64,000 nt of DNA from Magicicada septendecula. Taxonomy: Eukaryota; Arthropoda; Insecta; Hemiptera; Cicadidae. Shown here in pieces: positions 1 through 10,628 of this stretch; within the stretch, counting starts at the first letter, position 1, and the number at the start of each line of letters is the position of its first letter. The DNA lies in NCBI GenBank assembly GCA_034769895.1, contig CM068372.1:384831700-384895699 (forward strand), given 5' to 3'. The translations under genes and the position numbers were made by a program. Under the pieces are notes generated by a model. The model made no database searches. It was not told the origin of the DNA and saw only the letters and a list, made by a program, of their open reading frames with translations.

Positions 1-640
1 TCTCTGTCTCCAGTGTTCCTGTCCATCGTCTTCAATCCTCTTCCTCTAGACATCATTGCTTCCTCCACATCATCCTCCAAACTTCTTCGCGATCTTCTCC
101 ATCCCCCTTTTTTTTTTTTGCTATACCCATTCCAGTGTTCTCTTGGGCCGTCTAGAGTCGTCCATTCTGTTAGTATGCCCAAGCCAGATTATATGTTTCT
201 TCGTAATTACCGCCACTATATTTGAGTTCATTTGCATTTTTTCTCTTCTATCATAAATTTTTTCTCTTTCTAACTTTGATATTCTACAATCACGTAATAG
301 GAAGCCCATCTCCGTCTTCACAGTTCATTTCCATACTTCTTTGTTATGTCCCAAGTTCACTCGTCTCAGTAAATTATTAAACTTTGGAAGTGTGTTTATT
401 CTTTTTTCGTTTGATTTTTGTTGTTTTGTGCCATAAACTGGAAATTAAACTCTCCTAATACTTTTCTACTCTTGTTTATTCTTCCCATTATCTCGTCAGT
501 GCTGTTCGCTTGTTTGGTAAGTGTAACGCCTAAACATTTGCAAGTATTTGTTACACCTTTGAGATCTTTATCACCTGATTTCGTATTCATGATCATCATT
601 TCCTACTGATGTACGTATATTCTGATTTCTCCCAGTTTAC
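1..640 (-). pseudogene. LINE reverse transcriptase C-terminal remnant
   Basis: Read on the minus strand, 599 down to 396 translates to a stretch with the 'CLGVTLTK' motif and a following 'DEIMGRINKSRKVLG' segment, the usual region just after the RT palm of LINEs. From 321 down to 121 comes the 'WLGHTNRMDDSRRPKR' type motif that lies near the C-terminus of many non-LTR polyproteins. The two pieces are in different frames with stops between, so it is a dead fragment. Its 3' part runs off the left edge of the window. Clade not resolved. Confidence 0.7.
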
Positions 641-1138
641 TGTAAGCCCGTTTTTTCTGTTTGTTTCTTTTTTTAACAACACTAAAGGAAATGTAAAAAA
701 AATTGTCGGGCTGCGCACGCAGAAAGCGACATCCTAAACGCTTATGGAACCATAGCTATTGACCCCTTCGTGAAGTTTTAGAACGCCAATCCATTTAAGT
801 GGTACGCGTCGCGGTAGTCATGTCTAAGTGTTCTTATTGGTTCGAACTCGTTCCTGATTGGTTGTCGGCTCGCACTGCTATTATTGCAGTTTGACTGGTT
901 ATTGCAATCCGAAAAAATGTGTATAATCATATTATTTCGTTCATACAAACGTACAAGAGATTAAATACATACAAATACCTTGATTTCGTGGTTACAATAG
1001 ACAGCACAAGTTCAGCAGAAAAAAAATTCTGTAGCCTACAGGGGAAACAAGTGACGAGACAGTTTGTGTAGTTTTACTTATTTTATATTATATTACAATA
1101 TAATATTAGTATTATATTACAGTATTATACAATATGTA

Positions 1139-2412
1139 CGAGGGCGATTTGAAAAGTTCGCTGCCTACCATATAAACGATTGTGTGGCGTTTTTGTTTTT
1201 TACAGCATCATGGCGCCACGTTTTCCCCACGAACAGCAGTGAAGCGTCAAGTCGGGTCAAGTCATTGTTGCGGAGAAACAGCTGTATAAATAAGGTTATC
1301 TCACAGCAACGCTGAAAATGGAGAAAACTGAACATCGTGCAGTAATCAAATTTTTCTTACGAAAGGTTTAACGCCAACAGAAATTTCTAATAAGATGAAG
1401 AATGTGTTGGGTCATGCTGGACCTTCATTTACTACAGTAAAAACATGGGCTACTGAATTTAAACGTGATCGTGCAAGTTTGGAAGATGACCCTCGTACTG
1501 GGCGTCCGAAAATTGCCACTACACCAGAAATCATCAATAAATATTGATTGAGAGATCGCCGTTTGAAGGTGTCTGAAACTGTTAAGACTGTGGGCATCTC
1601 AGATGAAAGGGTACATCACATCATTACTGAGGAATTAGGTACCAATAAGCTGTCTGGAAGATTGGTGCCGCGTTTGCGAGTGCAAGTGACCACAAACGCA
1701 TGCGAATGCTAGTTTCTCAGGAAGATTTGGACCGTTTTAAGAAAAATCCGAAAGATTTTATTCATAGATTTGTAACAACTAATGAAAATTGTGTCCATTA
1801 CTTTACTCCAGAAAGAAAAGAAAAGTCGAAACAATGGATGCATAATGCTTCGCCGCCTCCAAAAACGGCAAAATCAATTTTGTCGGCTGGAAAGTTCCAG
1901 TGTATGGATCCATTTTTCTGGGATGCTAAGGGAATATTGTAAATAGATTGCCTTGAAAAGGGTTAAAAAATAAATGAAGAGGATTACGCTAACCTTTTGG
2001 GCCAATTAAATGTAAAAATTCGGAAAGAAAGACCAGGTTTAGCAAAGAAGAAGATCATTTTCCTCTCATATACGCGTTGTGTCTATGGCAAATATCGCCG
2101 AGTTGAAGTACGATCTGTTGTACCATCCGCCTTATCGCCTGATTTAGCGCCATCTGACTTTATTCTATTCTCAAACCTTAAACAATTTTCGGGGGGAAGC
2201 GATTTTCTTCAGCTGACGAGCTGAAAGCAGCAGTAAACGGTTATTTTGAGGACCTAGAAGAATCTGACTCCTCAACGGGGTAAGTGACGTGGTAATGACT
2301 TGGAGCTTCACAGCTGTTCGTGGGGACGAACGTGGCGCCACAATGCGGTAAGAAACAGAAACGCCACACATTCGTTTCTATGGTAAGCCGCGAACTTTTC
2401 AAATCGCTCTCG
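1139..2412 (+). mobile_element. mariner-like DNA transposon, complete ends, dead
   Basis: About 1.27 kb bounded by near-perfect terminal inverted repeats of roughly 40 bp. The left end begins CGAGGGCGATTTGAAAAGTT and the right end, reverse complemented, begins CGAGAGCGATTTGAAAAGTT; the match continues through CGCxGCxTACCATAxAAACGA with few differences. TA dinucleotides sit at 1137-1138 and 2413-2414, the target duplication expected of Tc1/mariner. The interior encodes a mariner transposase relic. The ends are good enough that the copy could once have been mobilised in trans. Confidence 0.93.
1318..2300 (+). pseudogene. mariner transposase, broken
   Basis: An ATG at 1318 starts the N-terminal helix-turn-helix region. 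The frame is lost near 1366-1370 and resumes with 'LTPTEI', 'FTTVKTWATEFKR' and 'DPRTGRPKIATTPEII'. A TGA follows at 1545-1547, then 'DRRLKVSE', 'VGISDERVHHII' and 'KLSGRLVPRL'. Further on, 'FFWDAKGIL' keeps the first catalytic Asp and 'SPDLAPSDFILFSNLK' near 2135-2180 keeps the third (DD34D style). The segment around the second Asp (HxDNA box) is scrambled, reading LSYTRC instead. Multiple stops and shifts make it inactive. Order and motifs match the irritans/mauritiana type; subfamily not certain. Confidence 0.9.
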
Positions 2413-2671
2413 TAAAATGCATTATAATTATATGTTTATATATATTTCATGTGTATTATCTAAATTAATTTCAAAATACATTATTGATTTGTTTCAGGTG
2501 AGTACAGAACTACTACTACTGCAAATGGGACTACACAATGCGCCGGCGTCTGTCGCATCCACGCTTGCATCTTACCAGTCACCCTCTTGCATTTCATACC
2601 TCATTCCATTGTACCAAGAAAGTTCAGATCTTCCTCTTTTTTTTGCGTTTGATCATTCTCCAATCACACAC

Positions 2672-2995
2672 TGTTACGACGGGGACACATAGATTGTCGT
2701 GTTACACAGTGGAAACAGAATAACTGACACCAAGGACGTCACCAATTGCAACCTTTAATTAGACACAACAACTGTTAGAAATTAGCCTAGACACAATTTG
2801 TGACCAACACACAACAATAAACATCTCCTTATTACAGTTTTCTCTAATTAGTACAATAATCACTTTCCACCGCAACAATTACTTTCAAATATCAACAATT
2901 ACTTCTAACCGCAACTGTAAAATCACCAGGTGTAAATGAACTGGCCACTTTGAAATCGAGTGTTTATACTCTCCGCCCAAGGATCAAAACGTCAA
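2672..2995 (+). repeat. LTR-like repeat B, 5' fragment
   Basis: Starts TGTTACGACGG and continues with a diverged version of the repeat seen complete at 5094, 32648 and 51571: 'ACAGTGGAAACAG', 'GACACCAA', 'CACCAATTGCAACCTTTAATTA'. Similarity fades before a CGTAACA end is reached, so it is truncated or very diverged. The right boundary is approximate. Confidence 0.55.
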
Positions 2996-4196
2996 GCGAA
3001 AAATATTGTGGTGGTTGCAGCCAGAGTAGAGGAGGAATTACCCGGAAGAAGTTGTGTATCGCTTAGGATATTTAAAATTATTCGTCATTTTTGTAAAAGA
3101 GTTCCTTCTCCATAAGTCTGTCTCCACTGAGTTTAGTTTCTCTACAATTATTCCTAAAAGGCATCCATACCTATCGTGATGCTGTAATACTTGCTGGTGA
3201 GTAAAGGAACAAAATACAATTTGTGCCGTTTAATTTATGGGAAATTTTAATATACTACTTAATTCATACATGTATCTAAAATATGATATTGCTTCGTACT
3301 GCTAATTTTTGATTGTAGTGGTTGAGGATCTGAAGTATGACGCGTGATGTATATAATACATGATACGAAAGTTTAGAATTTCACTTGTTAAATAAATCAA
3401 CAAAATTAAAAGAATTAAAAAATTCAGTATTGTGAGAAACAACAGGGAGAGAAGGATTTGATCACATCACCATAAATTTTAAGGTACGAAAGTCTAAAGT
3501 ACCAGATATAATTTAAATATTTTGTAGTGAATTATAATCTCGTGTTACCAGACTGTATCTAGAAAATTTTCTTTTTTTAAATGAATGAATCGAGTTCTCG
3601 GTTCGACCGTGACCGATAACTTCGGAAAGAATCAACGACTTTCTTAAAACGTAGCGTACGAGTCAATTGTTTTAGGATCCCACAGACATTATTGATTTTC
3701 AGATCGATCTTCCCAAAAAATAGTGGACGGAAGGCAAAATTATGAAGGGTTATAACTTAGGGAAAAAAGGGAAATATCCAGCGGTGAATCAGATTAAAGA
3801 CAGTTTTATGTAAAAATATGAATACAGTTTTGCTAAATTTTGAAAATTTCAAAGTTTGTAACAACAGGGGCTAAGAAGGGTATCAAAGTTTTAAACTACT
3901 GTAAAAAGTAATGGTAGGTGTCAGTAAAAGGGAATTTTAACTAAAATTCGAATATACTGTTTGCTTTAGAACAAATTTTGACTTTCTAAAATATTTTGAC
4001 TTTACAAGCATTACGGGTCAAAATCTAAGGGAAAAGTTCGAAAGAATTGTAAAGGACTGTGACATGAAGCAAATTATGAAGAATTTTATTCTATATACAA
4101 GCCAGGTATATATTAACAATTTGAAACAAAAAAAATTTGGAAAAATTAATATCTGTTAAAATAGAGTTTATAAAGTTTTCACGTCTGGCGTTCACA
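2996..4196. other. AT-rich spacer, no recognised feature
   Basis: No open frame with family motifs and no clear repeat boundary. Several short A/T runs occur. I cannot assign anything here. Confidence 0.6.
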
Positions 4197-4519
4197 CAGT
4201 TGGAAACACCATTTGCCGGTTTGTTAAGCCGTGGTCTGTCGTTTGTGTTTACAGACGTTTAGGTCGCACCACCGGAGACCATCTTCAGTGTTGGAAGCAA
4301 TTGGCACGGTGTCCGCCAATTCACCCCAGTGTTGAGGTAGGGACTATGCACGTATGTAGACTATGCTAACCTCAGCAGTAGGGTGAACTGGCGGACACCG
4401 TGCCAATTGTTACCGACACTGATGACGGCCTCCAATGTTGACGCCGAAACGTCCGTCAACATAGGCTCTGGACCACGGACTAACAGTCCGGTCAATTACA
4501 GTATGTTTCCAACTATCTG
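4197..4519. mobile_element. Foldback element with hammerhead-like core
   Basis: Long imperfect palindrome. The left arm begins CAGTTGGAAACA and the right arm ends TGTTTCCAACTATCTG. The inner arms 'GCAATTGGCACGGTGTCCGCC' (left, about 4297-4317) and its complement (right, about 4390-4410) are nearly identical, with a spacer around 4330-4378. Each arm carries the CTGANGA-hairpin-AAACGT core described separately. I could not settle a target duplication; the true ends may lie 20-30 bp outside, because 'TTTCACGTCTGGCGT' just left resembles the 5' tip of the element at 21444. Confidence 0.75.
4419..4452 (+). ncRNA. Hammerhead-like core (right arm)
   Basis: CTGATGA at 4419-4425, then a stem CGGC/GCCG (4426-4429 with 4443-4446), then AAACGTC. 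In the left arm on the minus strand the equivalent is CTGAAGA, stem GGTC/GACC, then AAACGTC. There the bases either side (ACA before, TGT after) can pair as a helix I. In this right arm one of those pairs is lost. Confidence 0.4.
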
Positions 4520-5093
4520 TCTGTCACATGCTTTGCAATTTTCGACCTCCCCGTGATGTTTCTCTGCAAAAATTACAGTCAAAGCTAAAAAATTAAGAAT
4601 TTTTTTAAATAATGTAATAGATTTTATGGTAGCTATTGGTAACGATGTTGTAAGGATGAGACTGCGTAGTCCGGGGGATATTGAATTGCAGCAGAGCAGG
4701 GGTCGAAACTGTTACAGACGATGAGCAGTTTGCGGTCTGCTTGTTCGGAATGGGTCCGCCAGATGAGATACCGGTTTAGGTGAAGGCCTGGATACGTCAC
4801 TCCAGAAAAATCAAGTAAGTCGCGTACTGCCTGTCTAGAGTCAGGAAGAAGGAAGCTTTCTGTGTCTGGAGAAGATTATAGCTATGCTCTTGGTTAATAT
4901 TCTATAGTTAATCAACGTATGGGGAATAAAGAGTTGGTATTTAGGTAGACTGTAGCCGAAGGGGAGAGGTAATTGGAAGGAGATAGAGGGATAATTGAGA
5001 AAAGATAGTGAAGAGAGAGGAAAGAAGAAAGAGGGAAGAGTGACGGGTGAGAGGACGAAGAAAAATAATTATTTAGTTGTGACGTAAAAGTAT
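4520..5093. other. Spacer without recognised genes
   Basis: Includes a purine-rich stretch at about 4940-5060. A minus-strand 80-aa open frame here is Ser/Leu/Pro-rich low complexity and has no family motif, so I do not call it a gene. Confidence 0.6.
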
Positions 5094-5560
5094 TGTTACG
5101 ACGGCCTAACTGATCGTCGTGTGGTACAGTGGAAAACGAAATACAAGAAACCAATGTAATCAGTAAAAACCAGCTTTAATTATCACAATTAATGACTCGT
5201 AATCAACTCGTACAATAATTCCAATTAGATTTATCCACGCTCAATAATAATGTCAAATAATAGGGTTCCACACAATAACACTTCACACACTATTTCGACA
5301 GACACTCGATCCACGCTAAGGAAAATCGCTCACGTAACTGACCTGACAACGCCAAACGCTCCTGCTTTTATAGGTCGCGCAGAGGTCAAGTATAGCTTTC
5401 CCTCCTTACTGCACGCCACGCCGGCTTAATGCGTATCTCAAGTGTTCTTGAACACACTAGAACGTACTTGAGCGCGGCCTTGACCGAGCAACACCTGCCA
5501 GACTAGTCGTGGAGGGGGAGTGGAGAATGTTCTAGCCCGTTCGATAGGCTTCTCGTTACA
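5094..5560 (+). mobile_element. Solo LTR-like repeat B with GTAT duplication
   Basis: Bounded by TGTTACG at the left and CGTTACA at the right, short inverted ends typical of LTRs. It is flanked by a 4-bp direct repeat GTAT at 5090-5093 and 5561-5564. No internal coding region is attached, so it reads as a solo LTR. The same sequence recurs at 32648-33181 and 51571-52056, with fragments elsewhere. Which autonomous element it belongs to cannot be seen in this window; 4-bp duplications suit Ty3/gypsy or BEL. Confidence 0.8.
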
Positions 5561-5564
5561 GTAT

Positions 5565-6086
5565 TCACGATTTGTTCATTACTGAAAATTTGTTAAGAAT
5601 TATCATAATTTAATTTAATTCGAAAAGATTATATCAGATTTAGTTGAATGTTAAAGTGTTGATTTTAATTGAATATTACCATAAATGCCAAATATTAGTT
5701 CATTATTTTATATTGTTAATACGATATCTTATTTGTAATCATTGATGCGAATTTAGGTTAAAAAGGTTTATTTTAGTTGGGGTTAATTTTGAAATGTGAA
5801 AGATATATATTTTTCTTAGTATATGTTGAAATTTCATATAGTCTGTATAAGGTTTCAGTGACTGCACGATACATGTGTGACAAAATTGTTGGCGATAAGA
5901 GCTAACTGGGCCTATGAAAGATAGTTTTTGTTGAATGAAATATACGCATAGCAAGGAGATTAATAGACCTTAACTTGTCACTGAATGTGGCAAGCTCACA
6001 GTATGTGGTGAACAGGCGATTCCTAGTGCTGTGAATGTAATGAAAATTTTAAACTTTAATAATGGGAATAATGATATTAAAAAAAA
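5565..6086. other. AT-rich spacer, nothing recognised
   Basis: No motif-bearing open frame and no terminal repeats. A 71-aa minus frame at 5739-5954 is not family-like. Confidence 0.6.
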
Positions 6087-6886
6087 GTCGGTATGGAGAA
6101 CCATACATGACTTCCATGTTCCAATTAATTATTATAAAATTATCTTTAAAACGTACACTCAGAACGAAACTAAAAAAATATCACCATGCTTTTGGCAAAA
6201 ACTCTGAGAAAGATAACCAAAATACGAAGTGTACATAGTTGTTAATATTTTGAAAATAAAGAATTAATTAAATTAAATTAACTTTTATTTAAACAACGCG
6301 AAAGAAAGTGAATACCGCCCAGCGTTTTTATTCTGAATTTCTGGAAACGAAAAATTATTTTGTTTCATATCCGTTTTTACGATATTTTTTTTACATGGAA
6401 CGATATCAATTGTTAATTTTTTATTGCAATTTTTTTAATTTTTGAATAAATTTTTAACATCAATACAAAAATTACCCCTTTCCCTTCAACAACCCTTTTC
6501 ATTTATAGGTATTTCATCTACCTTTCTACAGTGGATTATTATGACCTTCTTTTCAGGATACTTTATTTATCAAAATTAAGTAATTTACTTTTATTAAAAC
6601 GTAAAATGTTGCAGGTAAACTACCCCTTTCCCGTAACCGACCTTCACCAAAATCAATAGGTCTTGAGTCCTCTAGAACTAGGGCACATATGAACAAAATT
6701 ATTTGATTCTGTTTGAATCCATAATTTTGCCATAATTATCGTTTGCCATAGAAAAATTCTACAGTCACTTTTCAGAAATGACTTTTCTTCATGTTTTGAG
6801 GGTAGTTCAATCAGAATCTGCTCTTATCTCGAATACGATTTTTGTCGCGATCACCATACTTGCATTTCCTAACGGAACATGGAAGT
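6087..6886 (-). repeat. Interspersed repeat C, minus copy
   Basis: Begins with GGTATGGAGAACCATACATG and ends with GGAACATGGAAGT, the complements of the two ends of the tandem units at 26886-28724. The right two thirds align well, including 'TACCCCTTTCCC', 'ACCAAAATCAATAGG' and 'ATTTGATTCTGTTTGAAT'. It lacks the GT/CA microsatellite that other copies hold between 'GAAAAATTCTAC' and 'GTCACTTTTC'. No hammerhead-like core is visible in its left third. Confidence 0.75.
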
Positions 6887-7218
6887 AAACATAAAGAAAA
6901 ATAAGGAAGGCGAATAGAAACAGAAGTAGAGAAGCGGTGAGAAATAGAGAAACTGAGAAATCAGTGGGTATTTTGTTGGGTAATTTGAGAGATTCAACAG
7001 TAACTGCAAATGGAAGCAAACGTACTAGGGAAACGAAGGGTATACGATTGTGTTCGTCTCAGTTGTATTATGGTACTGTTAGCAGGTAAAAGGATTAATA
7101 TCCATTACGATTGGCTACGCAAAAGCACGTTTTGTGTAGAATCTCTGAGTTGATCTATAGCCTATATCTATTGTGTGCACTGTACAACGCTTTACAAAAC
7201 ACTCATAGAACCTCCCTT

Positions 7219-7242
7219 TCTCTCTCTCTCTCTCTCTCTCTT
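7219..7242. repeat. (CT)n microsatellite
   Basis: Uninterrupted CT dinucleotides followed by a pyrimidine-rich tail. Confidence 0.9.
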
Positions 7243-7478
7243 TCACGTTATTAATTTTTTCGTTCCCTTCGCTCCCCTTTCTGCCTCATTTTTTTCAAAA
7301 TGTACATCACGTTAGTCTATTGAAAGGGTTCCCAACCGGTGGTACCCACGAAGACCTAGCTAGGAAGAAAGTATTTGCCTAAATAGGCAACAAAAAGTTT
7401 CACATTAATTATTTTCTTTTTAACGTGTTGTTAGATTTTCAGTAGTAACAAGAAAATCTGTTATAAAAGTAATCAACT

Positions 7479-7838
7479 CAGTAAATAGATATCGTCAGAA
7501 CTCCAAATCTTAGTTAAACAAATAAAGTCCCGAAAAATAATAAAACTGTACTCACCATTGCAGCAAAAAGGATGGTTGTAGCGTAAACATGACACTGTTT
7601 TATTATTATTTTTTTTTTTAGCACTATTTTGTTTAACTAAGATTTGGAGTTTTGACGATGTTTATCTGTTAGTGATAGATTTACCTTTTATTAATTTTTT
7701 GTTCGCCTGAAGACGACCTCTGATTCTATAGAGGCCGAAACGTGTCGTGCTTCTTATTTTAACTTACGATGCCTAATGTTCGAAACCTTATAATTTGTAA
7801 TAAGGTTCATAATTTCGCCATCGATTAATTATAATTTG
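7479..7838. mobile_element. Foldback element nested in the hAT-like element, 12-bp duplication
   Basis: The 12-mer AAGTAATCAACT occurs at 7467-7478 and again at 7839-7850, a target duplication framing exactly this insert. Inside, 'AACTCCAAATCTTAGTTAAA' near 7501 is mirrored by its complement near 7630-7660, forming a foldback. The CTGAAGA...GAAACGT core sits at 7707-7743. Variable 12-bp duplications point to target-primed reverse transcription rather than a cut-and-paste transposase. Confidence 0.75.
7707..7743 (+). ncRNA. Hammerhead-like core
   Basis: CTGAAGA at 7707-7713, an 8-bp stem (CGACCTCT with AGAGGCCG, one mismatch), then AAACGTG. The base after ACGT is G, which the hammerhead cleavage rule (H, not G) would not allow directly. 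A GTC three bases on is a possible alternative. Confidence 0.35.
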
Positions 7839-8334
7839 AAGTAATCAACTGTCTTTTGAAAACAAATCTTTATATTTCATTTTAGCATGGAATCAACTTG
7901 AAATTAATTTTAAAAATCAGTTCCCGTTTTTTAAATTCTATATATTAGGTTTAAGTAATTATACATAAGTAGGAATAATAAGATATACTATCATGTTGTG
8001 TCAAGGTTTTTTTATTGAGAAACCCTGAATAACCTTTCTTTAAGCTCCGGTGGCACTCGAAATCGACGCGGAAGGCCAAAGTGGTACGCGGGTCCGGAAA
8101 GGATGGGAACCACTGGTCTATGTGTTGTCTTAGTTTTTTCTCATTAAGGAGACGCTTCTGTTTATAACCAACTACATTACTCAGTACAATCGTCCCATCG
8201 CATTTATGGTTGTCCACTTTGTCTTCAGCCTTTTAAACGATTATCCTGAGCCTTCTCGCCCAGTCGTTATCATCCCAGTGACTTGCCCACGCTGTTATTA
8301 AAAAATATGAAACTAAAAATTCTATTAAAATTTG

Positions 8335-8945
8335 TCAGTTACTCGTCGTCGTCGTTATCCTTTACGGCTTAGGCTAGTAGCCTATTCCATTCTCAATGGA
8401 AGTTATCCTACCATCGCTTATGGGGTCTTCCCACACTTCTCTTCCCTCTTGGATGATAGTCAAGGGCTCTTCTTGAAAATCTAGTTGGATACATTCTCTC
8501 TACGTGTAACCGCCACTCCGTTTTGTACCGGGAGATTTTCTAATTTAAGCTTTCAGCTATGTCTAGCTCCATTCTAATATGATCATTTCTGATAAGATCT
8601 CTCCTGGTTCAACCCTTTACAGCCATCAAGAACCTCATTTATACTTCTCCTGGTATTCTACATATATATCTTTGGTCTTTCTAATCCAAGTCTCACTACC
8701 GTACAGTAATTGAGGTATGGCCATTACATATTTAAAATGCGTCTCTTTGGTTGTTTTCTTCTTTAAATGTTTAATGGTACATCCACAAAACGACTGGAAG
8801 AGACCGATTTTCCTTTCAACCTCCTTATCATCTTGATATGTAATGCTGCACTCTGGATACTTCAAATCTGGGACCTGTTCTATTGGCGAGTGCTGGATGA
8901 CAATCCTTGTGCTAATATGACTTGCCCCACACAAAGCCATCACAG
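8335..8945 (-). pseudogene. LINE RT C-terminal remnant
   Basis: Minus strand 8943 down to 8635 reads as the post-palm region of a LINE: 'IEQVPDLKYPECSITYQDDKEVERKIG', then 'KYVMAIPQLLYGSETWI', a motif found in many non-LTR RTs. Diverged and out of frame further on, it continues to about 8335. No endonuclease part or 3' tail is seen. Same general family as the fragments at 35810, 42440 and 48070. Confidence 0.75.
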
Positions 8946-8997
8946 ATTGTAATCTGTTAAAATGTTAGTAAGATAAAACAATGACCTTTGGAGGTCA

Positions 8998-9442
8998 ATT
9001 TTCTACTGTAATGTATTTATTGTTCATAGCCTAAATGTACCATACATATGATTTGCAATAAAGTTTTAAACTACAAATTTTATTAGTGGTTAAATAAATT
9101 TATGCTACACTCACTTGTTGCACACACCACTAGTCACTGTGACATCGATTAGCGCTTCCGAATACCCGTTCATCATCAGATAGGTGGCAGTTACGATCTG
9201 ATGGTGAACGGGTACGTTCGGAAGCGCTAATCGGTGTCACAGTGACTAGTGGTGTGTGCAACAAGTGAGTGTAGCATAAATAAAGTTTTAATTACTCACA
9301 TTCTTAAAACGTTATTTCAAATCAAATGTATGGTACCTTTAGGCTATGCACAATAAATACACTACAATATAAAATTGAGATTATAGGTACCATTAATAAA
9401 CAATAAGTGGGTGTATATTATAAATATGTCACATTATTATTA
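8998..9442. mobile_element. Foldback element with 12-bp duplication
   Basis: CTTTGGAGGTCA occurs at 8986-8997 and 9443-9454, framing the insert. The whole insert folds on itself: arms roughly 9006-9179 and 9201-9380. The inner parts are nearly perfect, e.g. GCTACACTCACTTGTTGCAC at the left and its complement at the right. On the minus strand of the left arm CTGATGA is followed by a short TGAA/TTCG stem and then GAAGCG, a variant of the core seen in the sister elements. Confidence 0.8.
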
Positions 9443-9529
9443 CTTTGGAGGTCATTTTTATTCTCTTGGATGATCACAAGATTGTCTACGTATATTAAAA
9501 CATTTAAATAAAATCCTTTCCCTTAGTGT

Positions 9530-10380
9530 AATCCTTTGGGAGCGCCAAATTTCCATTTCCTTGTGGCATCATTTATATAGATATTAACCTCCTTTCTATA
9601 TAGGGGAAAGACTGTAACTCTGCCGAATACATTGGGCTATTCCAGTGGGTTCTGATTATCTGTTGGTTTTTATCCGTCTCTGCGTTCCATTACATAAACT
9701 TTTAATTACCGTTATTAAATGAATGGGGTATTCTCTTCTCTGCATTGTCCTCCATAATGTTGCTTTATCCAACATCTCTAATGCATTATCGTCCATAGTA
9801 TTGCTCTATCCAACCTCTCTAATGCATTGTACTCCATAATGTTGCTCTATCCAACCTCTCTAATGCATTGTACTCCATAATGTTGCTCTATCCAACCTCT
9901 CTAATGCATTGTCCTCCATAGTGTTGCTCTATCCAACCTCTCTAATACATTGTCCTCGATAATGTTGCTCTATCCAACCTCTCTAATGCATTGTCCTCCA
10001 TACTGTTGCTCTATCCAACCTCTCTAATGCTTTTTCAAGGTCTACAAACACTAGACGTGTCTCTGTATTAAATTCAATTTCTCTTAATACTCGTATATAA
10101 TTTATGAAGAGGATGACTTTGGGATATTATACTCAGTGTAATATTTTTTTTCTAAGTCCTCGTTGCTCCTTTATTGTTCCCTTTTCTGTATCCACTCCAC
10201 TATCTCTGCACGTTCCTCGAATACTCACATTTCTTATTATATCGCGCCATGGTCCGCATATCATTATTTTCAATGACTTTATCTTAGCAATTTGTGTTTC
10301 TTTTCTAGAAGTCGTGGTTTCTGGTCTTGCCTTTGTTTTATTCGTCACGATAGAACTGGACTGTACTTTTATATACCTTT
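9530..10380 (-). pseudogene. LINE RT core remnant with internal expansion
   Basis: On the minus strand from about 10240 down: 'GTIKEQRGLRKK' (RT fingers, KEQRGFRKGRS-like), then 'REIEFNTETRLVFVDLEKAL' (palm motif A, with the catalytic Asp), then 'LDRATLWRTM', and after a tandem expansion 'RREYPIHLITVIKSLCNGTQ'. These follow the order expected of a LINE RT. Stops and shifts make it dead. The motif A region has been multiplied into the 41-bp minisatellite at 9742-10028. Confidence 0.8.
9742..10028. repeat. 41-bp minisatellite, seven units
   Basis: Seven head-to-tail 41-bp units, each like GCATTGTCCTCCATAATGTT followed by GCTCTATCCAACCTCTCTAAT, starting at 9742, 9783, 9824, 9865, 9906, 9947 and 9988. 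Units differ by one to a few bases. Read on the minus strand each unit is a copy of the LINE RT segment just after motif A (ERLDRATLWRTM). Because 41 is not a multiple of three, the array could not keep the frame. Confidence 0.95.
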
Positions 10381-10628
10381 AGTTTGAATTCCAAACTTAA
10401 AAAGTATTGTACCAAATAAGATCACTTATAACTTATACACTCTATTATATATTTTCTTGAATTTTGTGATTGGTCTAGTGACGATAGACTAGGGACGGAG
10501 TAGATGAACATATTATATTGATATTTATTTCCAGGAAATTATTGTTCTGATTTAATTAAAAAAACATACAGCAACACAAAGCACAAACATGCACGCGCGC
10601 GTGCGGGTATGTAAAATACATTTTATGT

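Larger units (their letters stand above)
7323..8115. mobile_element. hAT-like non-autonomous element
   Basis: The right end, reverse complemented, begins CAGTGGTTCCCATCCTTTCC, the classic hAT terminus. The left end AAAGGGTTCCCAACCGGTGG is a diverged partner. Flanks show an imperfect 8-bp duplication, GTCTATTG at 7315-7322 and GTCTATGT at 8116-8123. Most of the interior is non-coding; the 88-aa minus frame across the right end does not resemble a transposase. A separate foldback element (7479-7838) is inserted in it, so the original element was about 420 bp, in the MITE size range. Confidence 0.7.

Noticed and set aside
4912-5154. 80-aa Ser/Pro/Leu minus frame as a gene
   Set aside because: Purine-rich low-complexity DNA on the plus strand; it runs into the repeat B LTR.
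7951-8217. 88-aa minus frame as a hAT transposase
   Set aside because: It runs across the terminal inverted repeat and has no transposase motif.
9742-10028. CRISPR-like array
   Set aside because: The 41-bp units are contiguous without spacers and the context is eukaryotic; it is a minisatellite.
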